The position numbers and the translations under genes were made by a program. From Olleya namhaensis (GTDB lineage Bacteria > Bacteroidota > Bacteroidia > Flavobacteriales > Flavobacteriaceae), in assembly GCF_900114005.1 (NCBI RefSeq), contig NZ_FORM01000011.1, positions 1 through 64,000 of the forward strand: 64,000 bases of DNA. Reading direction: 5' to 3'. Below the pieces are notes generated by a model that was given only the letters and a program-made list of their open reading frames with translations, did no database searches and was not told the origin of the DNA. Of this stretch, positions 1 through 8,025 are shown in pieces (position 1 is the stretch's first letter; each line of letters opens with the position of its first letter).

Positions 1-68
1 ATCAACTTGTCAGAGGTTTCAAATTCCTCTAAAAGTGCAAACTGTTTTATGTTTTCGATTTTTGGCAT
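1..68 (-). CDS. Start of a hypothetical cassette gene, cut by the window edge
   Basis: An open frame starts with ATG at 66-68 and runs off the window at position 1. The 22 visible codons begin MPKIENIKQF. It occupies the place expected for a cassette gene: directly downstream (minus strand) of the site at 84-224, whose outer end AAGCACAAC belongs to this cassette. Another ATG a few bases upstream opens a frame that closes after about 22 codons, so the frame at 68 is preferred. Too little is visible to suggest a function. Confidence 0.45.
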   Translation of the reverse strand, partial: MPKIENIKQFALLEEFETSDKL

Positions 69-83
69 TCGGTTTTTTCGGCA

Positions 84-224
84 TTAAGCACAACGAATTT
101 GTGTATGGTTAGTTGCGTGGTTAAGCACCGAATTTAGCAAATAAATCACAGATAGAATATTCCGCAGGAATGTTCGTAAGTCGGAAGTGACCAAGCAATT
201 AATTATACACGGTGTTGTAATGCG
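84..224 (-). repeat. attC-like cassette site A
   Basis: Palindromic site between the partial first gene and the gene ending at 228. The outer end GTTGTAATGC at 214-223 pairs with 714-723 at the far end of its cassette. Inner arms TGTATGG and GCAATTAATTATACA pair across the site, and a central hairpin ATTCCGCAGGAAT lies at about 159-171. Confidence 0.7.
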
Positions 225-227
225 TTT

Positions 228-686
228 TTATTCTTTTTTACAATAAAAAATAAATTCGTTACTCGGACTTATCTTATATTTAATCAAATCTCCTTTTTTA
301 AATGTTTCATAATATTCGTTTGGCTCAAACACCTTAATTCCGTTTGATAAACTAATTTTTCTATTGAAAATATTTATTGATTTTATTGTCGCTTTTCCTT
401 CTGTTTTTTTTCCAATTTTTAAATCAGACATAAGATTATTGATTCCTTTTTTAGAAGTCAAAAATGCAATTGTCAGAGGGATTAACAAAACAATCATGAT
501 TCCTAACAGTCCAGATAAAAGTTTCACATTATCGTTATTTAGATAAGCTGAGAATCCGCCAATTATTGTACCAATTACAATTATTATTAAAAATTCTTTA
601 AGTTGTTTGTTTCTGTGAGATTTATAATTTTGAAGTTTATTTTCAAGATCTGTTTTCTCTTTATTAGTTAATAATACTTCTTTCAT
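228..686 (-). CDS. Hypothetical two-TM membrane protein, cassette gene
   Basis: About 152 residues. A charged N-terminal segment rich in Lys and Glu is followed by two closely spaced hydrophobic helices (a VIGTIIGG-type stretch and a LLSGLLGIMIVLLIPLTIA-type stretch) and a hydrophilic C-terminal domain of about 70 residues with beta character, probably cytoplasmic or periplasmic. I recognise no family. The ATG at 684-686 is chosen over a TTG three codons upstream because it gives a normal start (MKEVLL). The stop lies only four bases beyond the cassette-end decamer at 214-223, as is usual for cassette genes. It has no promoter of its own that I can identify. Confidence 0.7.
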   Translation of the reverse strand: MKEVLLTNKEKTDLENKLQNYKSHRNKQLKEFLIIIVIGTIIGGFSAYLNNDNVKLLSGLLGIMIVLLIPLTIAFLTSKKGINNLMSDLKIGKKTEGKATIKSINIFNRKISLSNGIKVFEPNEYYETFKKGDLIKYKISPSNEFIFYCKKE

Positions 687-713
687 TATTGTCAATTCCT
701 GTTTTTCTCAAAT

Positions 714-854
714 GCATTACAACGAGTTTGTGTATGGTTAGTTGCTGTGAGCACTAAGATAGCAAAAAGAAACAGCGTAGAGGAAATTCGGCAGAATTTC
801 CGTGGTAATCATTAAACACCATCAAGCAATTGACTATACACGTTGTTGTAAGTA
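714..854 (-). repeat. attC-like cassette site B
   Basis: Site between two cassettes. GCATTACAAC (714-723) closes the cassette on its left and GTTGTAAGTA (845-854) opens the next. The central stem is GAAATTC/GAATTTC around 783-801, a different sequence from site A but still paired. Confidence 0.7.
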
Positions 855-862
855 GTATTTTG

Positions 863-1390
863 TCAAAAGTTTATATCATCCCTTTTGCAATACCAATTTG
901 GATCGCATCCAGTCGTTACACATCCACCAGATTTATATTCCTTTTCTTTTTTCTTTTCACCTTTTCTGGTTATTTCTGCAATAAGTCCATATGAAATTGG
1001 AATAACTTGGTCTTCTTTTTTACAAACTGGACAAGTTTTGTTTTCTTTTGATTGGTCATATTTACAGGATAAAGCTAGAGGGATTTTAAATTCGATAGTA
1101 TCATTAGGTTTGATAAATCCTATTCCGGTTCTTTTTCTTCCATAATAATCTGGTTCTGTTCTAATTCGGATTGAGTCAGATTCAAGATTATAAAATGAAA
1201 AATTAAGATTTTCATCTACAATTGTGCTTATTTCAATTCCTTTAATCTCAAGAATTACTTTTGTCTTTCCGGCAATCAATTCCACTTCTTCTGGAATTTC
1301 CGCGATTATTTTTCCTTTAATTACTCCGTTTTGAGCAAGACAGAATGAGATTCCAATAAAGGTTAATATTATGCTGAATGTTTTTTTCAT
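863..1390 (-). CDS. Hypothetical exported Cys-rich protein, cassette gene
   Basis: 175 residues. The N-terminus (MKKTFSIILTFIGISFCLAQ) is a good Sec signal peptide with likely cleavage after AQ; the Cys lies in the h-region rather than a clear lipobox. The mature part has beta-strand character in the middle (residues about 25-105), and the last 70 residues contain a CPVC pair and further cysteines (GGC, GCD, YCKRD), suggesting metal binding or disulfides. Start and stop both fall inside the complementary decamers 845-854 and 1393-1402, so the gene fills its cassette. No family recognised. Confidence 0.72.
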   Translation of the reverse strand: MKKTFSIILTFIGISFCLAQNGVIKGKIIAEIPEEVELIAGKTKVILEIKGIEISTIVDENLNFSFYNLESDSIRIRTEPDYYGRKRTGIGFIKPNDTIEFKIPLALSCKYDQSKENKTCPVCKKEDQVIPISYGLIAEITRKGEKKKEKEYKSGGCVTTGCDPNWYCKRDDINF

Positions 1391-1392
1391 AT

Positions 1393-1531
1393 TACTTACA
1401 ACGGTCTTGTGTATGGTTAGTTGCGTGGTTAAGCAACTAATTTAGCAAATAAATCACAGATAGAATATTCCGCAGGAATGTTCGTAAGTCGGCAGTGACC
1501 TAGCAATTAATTATACACGGTGTTGTGTACA
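1393..1531 (-). repeat. attC-like cassette site C
   Basis: TACTTACAAC at 1393-1402 pairs with 845-854; GTTGTGTACA at 1522-1531 pairs with 2161-2170. The body is nearly identical to site A (central hairpin ATTCCGCAGGAAT), so these two are close relatives although their outer ends differ. Confidence 0.72.
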
Positions 1532-2142
1532 GTTTTCTTTTCAAATTCGTGTTTTAGTTTATTTAGTTTTTTGACTATCACATCACGGTTCTTACTTGAC
1601 TTAACCCACTGAGGCAAATTTGTTATCATAGAGTATTTGTGCCTTCCATCATCTTCTCTCAGCTTAGCTTCAACATATTCTTTTAGATAATCTAAATGGT
1701 CAATATTATACAACCAAAGTACATTGTCTTTTATGCTGGTTTGAAGCCATAGGTCAAATCCAAAGTACGGGTCAGTTGCCTTGTCATTACGATACTGGAA
1801 CCATTGAATTTCATATTCTCTTTTGGTCTTACAAACTCCACAAGTTAATTCAGATAATTCATAAGGTTTTCTTGTGGGTTCTGTCGTATGGGATATTCCA
1901 CTTCCACAATTTCCACAGGCTCGGTTTATAAAACCTTGTACATATCCTGACCATTTATCATTTTCAGAGTCTTGAAATCCACAAGATTTACAATTACATA
2001 CAGATTTATGTCCTGTTGGAAACGGTATTGTATATTTCGGTAATTCGGTTTTAACCAAAGCCGGTTCAGAGCACTTTGGACACTTAACCCAAATCTCTTC
2101 ACTAAAATAAACTGTTGGATATGCTGGTTTACTGAATTTCAT
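1507..2142 (-). CDS. Hypothetical multi-zinc-ribbon protein, cassette gene
   Basis: 211 residues with at least four Cys-X2-Cys pairs in the first 110: CPKC near 18, CKSC near 52, CGNC near 76 and CGVC near 101. This is a run of zinc-ribbon modules followed by a helical, charged C-terminus. Such arrangements bind zinc and often nucleic acid or partner proteins, but the role here is not known. The last codons (VHNTVYN, then stop at 1507-1509) are encoded by attC-like site C itself, so the C-terminus would change if the cassette were shuffled. The start ATG at 2140-2142 sits 18 bases inside the cassette end at 2161-2170. Confidence 0.72.
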   Translation of the reverse strand: MKFSKPAYPTVYFSEEIWVKCPKCSEPALVKTELPKYTIPFPTGHKSVCNCKSCGFQDSENDKWSGYVQGFINRACGNCGSGISHTTEPTRKPYELSELTCGVCKTKREYEIQWFQYRNDKATDPYFGFDLWLQTSIKDNVLWLYNIDHLDYLKEYVEAKLREDDGRHKYSMITNLPQWVKSSKNRDVIVKKLNKLKHEFEKKTVHNTVYN

Positions 2143-2159
2143 TTTTCTCTATGTCACTA

Positions 2160-2298
2160 TTGTACACAACGGTTACGTATAAGAATAGTGCGGTTTTGTG
2201 TGCGAGGATTTTCCGAAGGAAAATCAGACGTAACAAAAATGCACTAACCTTTGATTAAGCACTTACCACCGCATTATTTTTATACAATGTTGTAAGTA
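2160..2298 (-). repeat. attC-like cassette site D (second subtype)
   Basis: TGTACACAAC (2161-2170) and GTTGTAAGTA (2289-2298) are the cassette ends. The body differs from sites A-C: arms TATAAGAATAGTGCGGT and ACCGCATTATTTTTATA pair, with a central stem GATTTTCC/GGAAAATC. It is closest to site N at 8784-8921. Confidence 0.68.
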
Positions 2299-2921
2299 GT
2301 CTTTTTTAATTTTATTTCCTCAAATCTCTCACTCGGAACATCCTCAACACTGTTGAAATAATCTTCCGCTGTTTTTAGAGATTCAATTGCTTTTTCCTCT
2401 TTTCCAGCCAAAATATAAAAGTCAAATATTTTTGAAATAAACCCAAAACGTTGTCTTTCCATTAAACTGTCTGCTGCACCTTCCCAATCAGAAACTTTAT
2501 CCAATATGGGTAATCCAATTGTTAAAATGTTTTTTGTCAAATCGTTCATTAGTTTGACATTATCAAATTCGGTTAAGTCATAATGTCCTGCATTCCAAAA
2601 ATCGGTATTCCAAGTCTTTATATGGTTATCATACCAAGATTCAACAAATTCATTCATTGGTTTAAATCCGTATTTTTTTTCGTGCCATTTCACATAGTAG
2701 TTTGATTTAACAGACAAAATTGTCCAAAAACAAACAATAGTATTTCCAAAATTTCGCTGATTTTTAGCAAAGTAGATTTCTTGAGTAAAATCGCCTATTT
2801 TTCTTTTAAAAGTCAGTTCTGATTTGAGAAGTTTAAATCCAAGCGAAGTAAGTTCAGGTTGAACGAATTCTTCGACTAACTTTCGAATTCTATCTCCTGG
2901 TTTTAATTCCGCATATTTCAT
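2280..2921 (-). CDS. Hypothetical protein, cassette gene
   Basis: 213 residues from the ATG at 2919-2921 (MKYAELKPGDRIRKLV). A longer reading from 3029 is rejected because its first 30 residues are site E translated; the same TFHIQHV string appears in the read-through of the unrelated gene at 5264. An ATG at 2939 is also possible. The protein is soluble and aromatic-rich, with an N-terminal half of beta strands (SELTFKRKIGDFTQEIYFAK) and an all-helical C-terminal half. The N-terminal half loosely recalls DUF4304-type proteins, which I cannot confirm. It sits alone in its cassette. Confidence 0.62.
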   Translation of the reverse strand: MKYAELKPGDRIRKLVEEFVQPELTSLGFKLLKSELTFKRKIGDFTQEIYFAKNQRNFGNTIVCFWTILSVKSNYYVKWHEKKYGFKPMNEFVESWYDNHIKTWNTDFWNAGHYDLTEFDNVKLMNDLTKNILTIGLPILDKVSDWEGAADSLMERQRFGFISKIFDFYILAGKEEKAIESLKTAEDYFNSVEDVPSERFEEIKLKKTTYNIV

Positions 2922-2953
2922 TTTTTTTCTCGTGAACATTGGGTTTCTCAGAT

Positions 2954-3092
2954 TACTTACAACGTGTTGTATATGGAAAGTTGCGGGTTTGCGTGCGAGG
3001 AATTTCCGAAGGAAATTCAGACGTAGCAAACGTGCAACGACCTTTATTTAAGCCCAACACCAGCAATTTTTTATATACGGTGTTAGCATACG
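2954..3092 (-). repeat. attC-like cassette site E (third subtype)
   Basis: TACTTACAAC (2954-2963) closes the cassette on its left; GTTAGCATAC (3082-3091) opens the next. Body with TATATGGAAAGTTGC and GCAATTTTTTATATA arms; central hairpin GAATTTCCGAAGGAAATTC at 3000-3018. Confidence 0.7.
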
Positions 3093-3589
3093 TTATTTAT
3101 TCGGTCTCTTATTTTTCCAAGTTCCGTTTTAATATTTTCGTCTTTTATTAATTCAGAATGTTCAGTCACTTTTTTAGTAGTTTCTTTCCAAAAAGGATAG
3201 AGAAATAGCATAGAACTTGTTCCTAAATTTTCATAAGTTCCATTTTCTCTTTTCATTTCATACACATTCTTAAAATTCACCTTGCCTTTATAATAATCAG
3301 TCCTTTTCATTTTTGTGGTAAAAAAATCTAAAAGTCGATTTAGTCCTTCTGATATTTCTATTCCGTATTGTTTACCATAATGAATATGACTAATTCCATA
3401 ACCAACAATTAATTCCGAATTTCCAATATCAAATTCAAACCAAACTGATGAATCTTCTTCGTCTTGGGAGTAAACATTAATGTGGTAACATTCCTCATAT
3501 TCTTCTGATTCGTTATAATTGTCAGGAAAATATTTATCGAGAAATCCTTTAATTTCATTAAAAGCAATTCTAATTTCTTCTTTTTCCAC
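3083..3589 (-). CDS. Hypothetical acidic protein, cassette gene
   Basis: 168 residues, acidic, with no signal peptide or TM segment. The N-terminal helix contains a DKYFPDN-type motif, followed by an acidic run (ESEEYEECYH) and a central beta-rich region (WFEFDIGNSELIVGYGISHIHYG). The look is that of a small immunity-like or binding protein (SMI1/Imm-type folds are similar in size), but I do not recognise a family. The TAA stop at 3083-3085 lies inside the cassette-end decamer, so the last codon and the stop are part of the recombination-site sequence. Confidence 0.68.
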   Translation of the reverse strand: MEKEEIRIAFNEIKGFLDKYFPDNYNESEEYEECYHINVYSQDEEDSSVWFEFDIGNSELIVGYGISHIHYGKQYGIEISEGLNRLLDFFTTKMKRTDYYKGKVNFKNVYEMKRENGTYENLGTSSMLFLYPFWKETTKKVTEHSELIKDENIKTELGKIRDRINNVC

Positions 3590-3635
3590 TTTTTAATATT
3601 TCAATTTTGGTTCTCGATTACGATTCGGTTTTAAT

Positions 3636-3775
3636 GTATGCTAACGTTGTTGGATATGGAAAGTTGTGATTTGCGCGCAATGAAATTCCGAAGGAATTTC
3701 AGCAGTAAGTAAATAAGCAACTTCCATAACTTAAGTACTAAAGTAAACAATTTTTTATATGCTGTGTTGCCTACA
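3636..3775 (-). repeat. attC-like cassette site F
   Basis: GTATGCTAAC (3636-3645) pairs with 3082-3091; GTTGCCTACA (3766-3775) opens a gene-less cassette. Central hairpin GAAATTCCGAAGGAATTTC at 3682-3700. The stem bases differ from site E but remain paired. Confidence 0.7.
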
Positions 3776-4062
3776 GTTTTTAATTTTTATTTTTTTGAGC
3801 AACAAGCTAATTCGGTTTACGTCGTTGTTACGTCTGAGTGGAAATCTGTATTACTTGCTTTTTTGTTTTTACTAACTTAAAATTCTAAAAAAAAAATCGC
3901 TAAAAAATAACAGGCTTTTAATCGGTGTTTTAGATCCACAATCTGGCTAAAATTCTAAATAGGTTAACTGTGTGCTTTACGTTAGCTAAAGACAATTATA
4001 GCTAGCTTAAAATCAGTGGTTTTTATATTCTGTTTTACAAGTTTTGTATTGAGTTTTGCAAT
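3776..4062 (-). other. Gene-less cassette 1 (family repeated three times)
   Basis: A segment of about 290 bp between sites F and G with no ORF of useful length on either strand; the minus-strand frames close within a few codons. Its ends (GTTGCCTACA and TGTAGGCAAC) and much of its interior recur at 4201-4416 and 6344-6560, including an AGCAACAAGCTAATTCGG stretch and a GTTAGCTAAA stretch. This copy is about 70 bp longer than the others. It could carry a promoter, a small RNA or nothing at all. Confidence 0.6.
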
Positions 4063-4200
4063 TGTAGGCAACGTGTTGCATATGGAAAGTTGTGTTTACG
4101 AGCAATGAAATTCCGAAGGAATTTCAGCAGTAAGAAAATAAACAACTTCCATAACTTAAGCACTAAAGTAAACAATTTTTTATATGCTGTGTTGCCTACA
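4063..4200 (-). repeat. attC-like cassette site G
   Basis: TGTAGGCAAC (4063-4072) and GTTGCCTACA (4191-4200) are the ends of neighbouring copies of the same gene-less cassette. The body is almost identical to site F. Confidence 0.7.
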
Positions 4201-4416
4201 GTTTTTAAATTTTACTTTTTTTGAGTAACAAGCTAATTCGGTTTACGTCGTTGTTACGTGTGAGTGAATATCGGAAGATCGTATTTTTTGCATTATCAGG
4301 CTAAAATTCTGAATTGGTTAACTGTGTACTTTACGTTAGCTAAAAACTATTAAAGTTAGCTTAATATCAGTGGTTTTTATATTCGGTATTACACGTTTTG
4401 AATTGAGCGTTGCAAT
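4201..4416 (-). other. Gene-less cassette 2
   Basis: Second copy of the gene-less cassette, about 216 bp between sites G and H. It is very similar to the copy at 6344-6560, including a CGGAAGATCGTATTTTT stretch that the first copy lacks in this form. No ORF on either strand. Confidence 0.6.
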
Positions 4417-4554
4417 TGTAGGCAACGGTTTTGTATATGGTTTGTTGCGTGTTTCAGCACCTAATTTAGCAAATATAAACCGAATAGAAAATCCGCGAGG
4501 ATTTTCGTAAGCAAGCTAGAACTAGCAATAAATTATATACGGTGTTACCCAACG
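4417..4554 (-). repeat. attC-like cassette site H
   Basis: TGTAGGCAAC (4417-4426) closes gene-less cassette 2; GTTACCCAAC (4544-4553) opens the lipoprotein cassette. Central hairpin AAAATCCGCGAGGATTTT. Confidence 0.7.
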
Positions 4555-4556
4555 TT

Positions 4557-5102
4557 TTATTCTATAAGACTAAACAATGTGTTTTCATCGAAATCAACAA
4601 TTTTTAAAATTCCTTTTTCTTTTGAATAATAAAGAGTTTTCGGATAATTTCTGAGTAAATAAGCATTTGAGTATTCAACTCCTTCTACATTAGTTGAGTT
4701 AATAAATTCGTTTTGAAAATAATAGAAGTCATCTCCAAAACAATCATAAAGATAAGCTGTAAATTCAAAACCATTATCTCTATCTCCTTTTACTTGAATT
4801 TCACCATTATAGCAATTCGAATTATCCGTAAACAAAATTCTTCCAATTTCTATAAATTCTTCTGAAGAAGATCCAAATATAAATGATGACTCATTAGGAC
4901 CATCTTCAACATATTCTATAGTTTTCGATTCAACAAAAAAAGATACAATTTCATCAGTTTCTATGTTTTTGAGTTGAAAAGTCTCACCTGTTTCATAGGC
5001 TAATAACTCTTTACCTTCTTGACTCAAATCATAATATCTGTCTTCTACTTTGCAAGATGTAACTAATAAAATGAGAAGTAATATTTTAAAGTTGTTTTTC
5101 AT
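4557..5102 (-). CDS. Hypothetical lipoprotein, cassette gene
   Basis: 181 residues from the ATG at 5100-5102: MKNNFKILLLILLVTSCKVED, a signal peptide with a lipobox ending at Cys17, hence a membrane-anchored lipoprotein. The frame is open further upstream to 5165, but those codons lie in the site and in the cassette leader, so the internal ATG is preferred. The mature protein is acidic and rich in Phe, Tyr and Glu, with beta character. No family is recognised. It begins 18 bases inside the cassette end at 5121-5130. Confidence 0.72.
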   Translation of the reverse strand: MKNNFKILLLILLVTSCKVEDRYYDLSQEGKELLAYETGETFQLKNIETDEIVSFFVESKTIEYVEDGPNESSFIFGSSSEEFIEIGRILFTDNSNCYNGEIQVKGDRDNGFEFTAYLYDCFGDDFYYFQNEFINSTNVEGVEYSNAYLLRNYPKTLYYSKEKGILKIVDFDENTLFSLIE

Positions 5103-5120
5103 CTTCTTGGTTTTTTTAAT

Positions 5121-5258
5121 GTTGGGTAACGTGTTTGTATATGGTTTGTTGCGTGGTTTAAGCACCTAATTTAGTAAATAAAAACCGAATAGAAAATCCG
5201 CGAGGATTTTCGTAAGTAGGCTAGAACTAGCAATAAATTATATACGGTGTTGGCAACT
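5121..5258 (-). repeat. attC-like cassette site I
   Basis: GTTGGGTAAC (5121-5130) pairs with 4544-4553; GTTGGCAACT (5249-5258) pairs with 6205-6214. Central hairpin AAAATCCGCGAGGATTTT as in sites H and M. Confidence 0.7.
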
Positions 5259-5263
5259 GTATT

Positions 5264-6202
5264 TTATTTAATTAAAGGCTCATTATTTTTATCAATTAGA
5301 CTAGTGTTTATCATTCCGTTTCCTGTGTGAATTTTTTCTTTAAATTCAATTCCTACTTCGAATAACATCATTCTATAATAGAGAGCAAAATCATCATAAT
5401 CAAATTCTTTGCTATAGATGTCACTAGAACTATTTACAGTCAAATGACCATTGAAAAAATGAGAATGATAGTATGGGATTTTTGCTTTTATAGAAGCCGA
5501 ATAAAAAAGATAAGCGGTAATCTCAATTTGTTGAACGAAACTAAGAGGTGTAAACCTTATTTGTTTAAAATTTTCAAAATGATTTTCTATGGCGTTATTA
5601 TCCTCGAAAAGAACAATAACTATGTGTTTTCCAAGCTTAATTGATAAACATGGAAAGCTAACTCTTGTCTGGTAGAAGAAACTTTCTGTTTCGGATTCAA
5701 AAAAGAATAGACTCCAAGGTTTAACATTCCAAGTAGTTTCGTAGCGAATTGATTGTAGAAAAAGTTGAAAACACGAATAGCTTTGAAATTCTTCATCAGA
5801 TATTATTGAACCCAACTCAGGTTTTTGTCTGTCATAAAGTAATGATAATTCTTTGTGCCTTGTTGCATATAATATTTTACCACACCAATCAAAAACAACT
5901 TGTTCGTCAAAAGAAGTCAATTCTTTAAATCCTTTTTGCATTAATTTTTGGAAATTGCTTTCTAAAATGGATAAATGTTCATTATTACATTTCGAGCAAC
6001 ATGGAACAGTAAGGTTTTTATATTGAATAGTTGTTTCGTTAGTTATTGAGATAGTTTTATCCCATAAATCAAATTCTTTTTGTAGCCATTTTGGAAAGAC
6101 GTGTTCACGAGTTATTTTTCCTTCAATCTTATGACCACATAGAAAGCAATTTTCTGTGTTAAATTCCGAGTTTTTGAAAGGAATGTAAAATTGTTTCTCC
6201 AT
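5264..6202 (-). CDS. HNH-type nuclease-like protein, cassette gene
   Basis: 312 residues from the ATG at 6200-6202 (MEKQFYIPFKN). Residues about 14-65 carry a zinc-finger nuclease pattern: CFLC, then REHVFPKWL, then CSKCNNEH. This is the Cys4 plus E-H arrangement seen in one branch of HNH endonucleases, with His of EHVFPKW as candidate general base and CxxCN as second zinc pair and metal ligand. The remaining 240 residues are not recognised. A nuclease in a mobile cassette may be a defence or toxin-like function, which is inference. The longer frame to 6295 is rejected because it translates the neighbouring site. Confidence 0.7.
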   Translation of the reverse strand: MEKQFYIPFKNSEFNTENCFLCGHKIEGKITREHVFPKWLQKEFDLWDKTISITNETTIQYKNLTVPCCSKCNNEHLSILESNFQKLMQKGFKELTSFDEQVVFDWCGKILYATRHKELSLLYDRQKPELGSIISDEEFQSYSCFQLFLQSIRYETTWNVKPWSLFFFESETESFFYQTRVSFPCLSIKLGKHIVIVLFEDNNAIENHFENFKQIRFTPLSFVQQIEITAYLFYSASIKAKIPYYHSHFFNGHLTVNSSSDIYSKEFDYDDFALYYRMMLFEVGIEFKEKIHTGNGMINTSLIDKNNEPLIK

Positions 6203-6204
6203 AT

Positions 6205-6343
6205 AGTTGCCAACGTGTTGGATATGGAAAGTTGTGATTTGCGCGCAATGAAATTCCGAAGGAATTTCAGCAGTAAGTAAATAGACAACTTCCATAATTT
6301 AGACACTAAAGTAAACAATTTTTTATATGCTGTGTTGCCTACA
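6205..6343 (-). repeat. attC-like cassette site J
   Basis: AGTTGCCAAC (6205-6214) closes the HNH cassette; GTTGCCTACA (6334-6343) opens the third gene-less cassette. Body as in sites F and G. The start codon of the HNH gene is immediately next to the decamer. Confidence 0.7.
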
Positions 6344-6560
6344 GTTTTTAAATTTTACTTTTTTGAGCAACAAGCTAATTCGGTGTGCGTAACTATTGCG
6401 TCTGAGTGAATATCGGAAGATCGTATTTTTTTTACATTATCAGGCTAAAACTCTGGATTGGTTAACTGTACACTTTTAACTAGCTAAAGACTAATAAAGT
6501 TAGCTTAAAATCAGTGATTTTTATATTCGGTTTTACACGTTTTGAATTGAGCCTTGCAAT
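6344..6560 (-). other. Gene-less cassette 3
   Basis: Third copy of the gene-less cassette, about 217 bp, separated from the second by two gene-bearing cassettes. It has the same ends and interior blocks as the copy at 4201-4416 with scattered substitutions, so the copies are not the product of a very recent duplication. No ORF. Confidence 0.6.
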
Positions 6561-6699
6561 TGTAGGCAACGTTGTTGTGTATGATTTCGTTGTGTGGTTT
6601 AAGCACTAAAGTTAGCAAATAAATCACAGATAGAAAGTCCGCGAGGACTTTCGTAAGTAGGCTCTAACTAGCAATGAATTATACACGGTGTTAGCTGTA
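6561..6699 (-). repeat. attC-like cassette site K
   Basis: TGTAGGCAAC (6561-6570) and GTTAGCTGTA (6690-6699). Central hairpin AAAGTCCGCGAGGACTTT (6634-6651): relative to sites H and I, one A-T pair is replaced by a G-C pair on both arms. Confidence 0.72.
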
Positions 6700-7785
6700 G
6701 GTTTTTAATTTCAGTTTCTCATTTTCTCGTTTAGCACTTATCCAAGGAATTTCGCTAATTGAACGGTCAATATTTTTATTCATAAAATCTTCTTTATCAA
6801 TATGATTTTTCAATTTTATTTCGGAAACGAACAACGGAAATGAGTTTGATTTACTTTCAAATTTATAGTTTGTATATAAAGCTAAAACACCATTTTCATA
6901 AAGTATTTCTTTTTGAGAAATAGATTCTCTTTCTTTAATCTCATTATTCTCCAAATATGCACATAAATATACTCTAGCTGTATTTTTATCATAAAATTCA
7001 AAAATCGAGTCGTGTATTAATGTCATTAGACAGATTAAAATTTCTTGAATATTATCTGTAATGATGTTTGTGTATTTAGAGTCAATATTAAATTCGTTTA
7101 ATATTTTCTTGAAATTATTCTCAAAGTCAGAAGTTAGTGAATTAGTATCAAATACAGAATGAAAATGTATTGCACCTCTTATTACTTTTTGCAAAGAATC
7201 AATACTTGAATTTACCTTTCTAATTAATTCTTGACCTTGTAAAATAGATTTTTGAATTTCTTTATCCTCATTAATATTAGGTAACTCTTGAAGAAGAGAA
7301 ATCATTTTTTTAGTTCTGAGCGTATTTAAGTAATAGAAATTTTCCTTTTTTGTGTAATTTTCTTTTAGAGTTTTTTCAGCTTGTGCTTTTGTGAATCCAG
7401 TATATTTTATTAAATGACTTTCTGGTAAATCATCAAGTCCGTCAAAATACAGGATATTAAACAACTTAGATTCAACTTTTTCTAAATCAATTCCACCCAA
7501 CATATAATCACTTAGTTCTTCTTCAGTTTTTATTTCAGGTTGCTTTTTTAGAAGCTGTTCATCTAATAATTTAAATTTGGCATATCTTGAGTTAACTTTT
7601 TTATGAAAAATCCCTCTGTTTCTTTTTGGATGAGCAATGAAATGAGCTAATTCTTTAACTAATCCATCATATTTTAAATATTCTCTAGAAACTATTAGCA
7701 AGGTTCGGATTGTTCCTTCATCAAAATCTTTCTTTTCAATCTTAATTAAAGATTCAGTAAGTGCTTGCTTAATTTTTATTGACAT
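6691..7785 (-). CDS. Hypothetical 364-residue protein, cassette gene
   Basis: The largest gene of the array. The protein is soluble, Lys/Glu-rich and mostly helical, without signal peptide or TM. The N-terminal part (residues 1-60) ends in a basic HPKRNRG segment; a central helical region spans about 85-200; the C-terminal third has beta strands (ARVYLCAYLENN, ALYTNYKFE). I recognise no family. The TAA stop at 6691-6693 is inside the cassette-end decamer (6690-6699), so AACCTACAGC plus stop belong to both gene and site. Its size and orientation match the other cassettes. Confidence 0.7.
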   Translation of the reverse strand: MSIKIKQALTESLIKIEKKDFDEGTIRTLLIVSREYLKYDGLVKELAHFIAHPKRNRGIFHKKVNSRYAKFKLLDEQLLKKQPEIKTEEELSDYMLGGIDLEKVESKLFNILYFDGLDDLPESHLIKYTGFTKAQAEKTLKENYTKKENFYYLNTLRTKKMISLLQELPNINEDKEIQKSILQGQELIRKVNSSIDSLQKVIRGAIHFHSVFDTNSLTSDFENNFKKILNEFNIDSKYTNIITDNIQEILICLMTLIHDSIFEFYDKNTARVYLCAYLENNEIKERESISQKEILYENGVLALYTNYKFESKSNSFPLFVSEIKLKNHIDKEDFMNKNIDRSISEIPWISAKRENEKLKLKTYS

Positions 7786-7812
7786 TCTTTATTCTTGGTT
7801 GGGTTTTCAACT

Positions 7813-8025
7813 TACAGCTAACGCAGGGCTAAACGTAGTTAGGCTCTGGATTTTTTTGATGTTGTGTATCGAAGATACATAAAAAGAAAAAAAGACAATA
7901 GAGCCTGACCAAATTACTTTTAGCTGATGATGGTGTAACGTTTTCACTCGATGTGCGGTAGAAGGCCGTTTCTGGCGGATAGGTCTCTTATCCTACGGCT
8001 AAAATTGATTTGGTTTAGCCCTGCG
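7813..8025 (-). repeat. Atypical composite palindromic site L
   Basis: TACAGCTAAC (7813-7822) correctly closes the cassette to its left, but the body differs from other sites. An outer repeat CGCAGGGCTAAA (7823-7834) pairs with TTTAGCCCTGCG (8014-8025). Inside it, AGGCTCT (7841-7847) pairs with AGAGCCT (7910-7916), and a small hairpin GTATCGAAGATAC lies at 7866-7878. GGTGTAACG at 7931-7939 resembles the usual site end. Possibly a different attC type, or two sites with a degenerate unit between. No gene is supported across 7823-8233. Confidence 0.5.

Noticed and set aside
2922-3029. Extended start of the gene at 2280 (and likewise 6203-6295 for the gene at 5264)
   Set aside because: Both extensions encode TFHIQHV because they translate the same cassette-site sequence, so it is read-through of the site and not protein.
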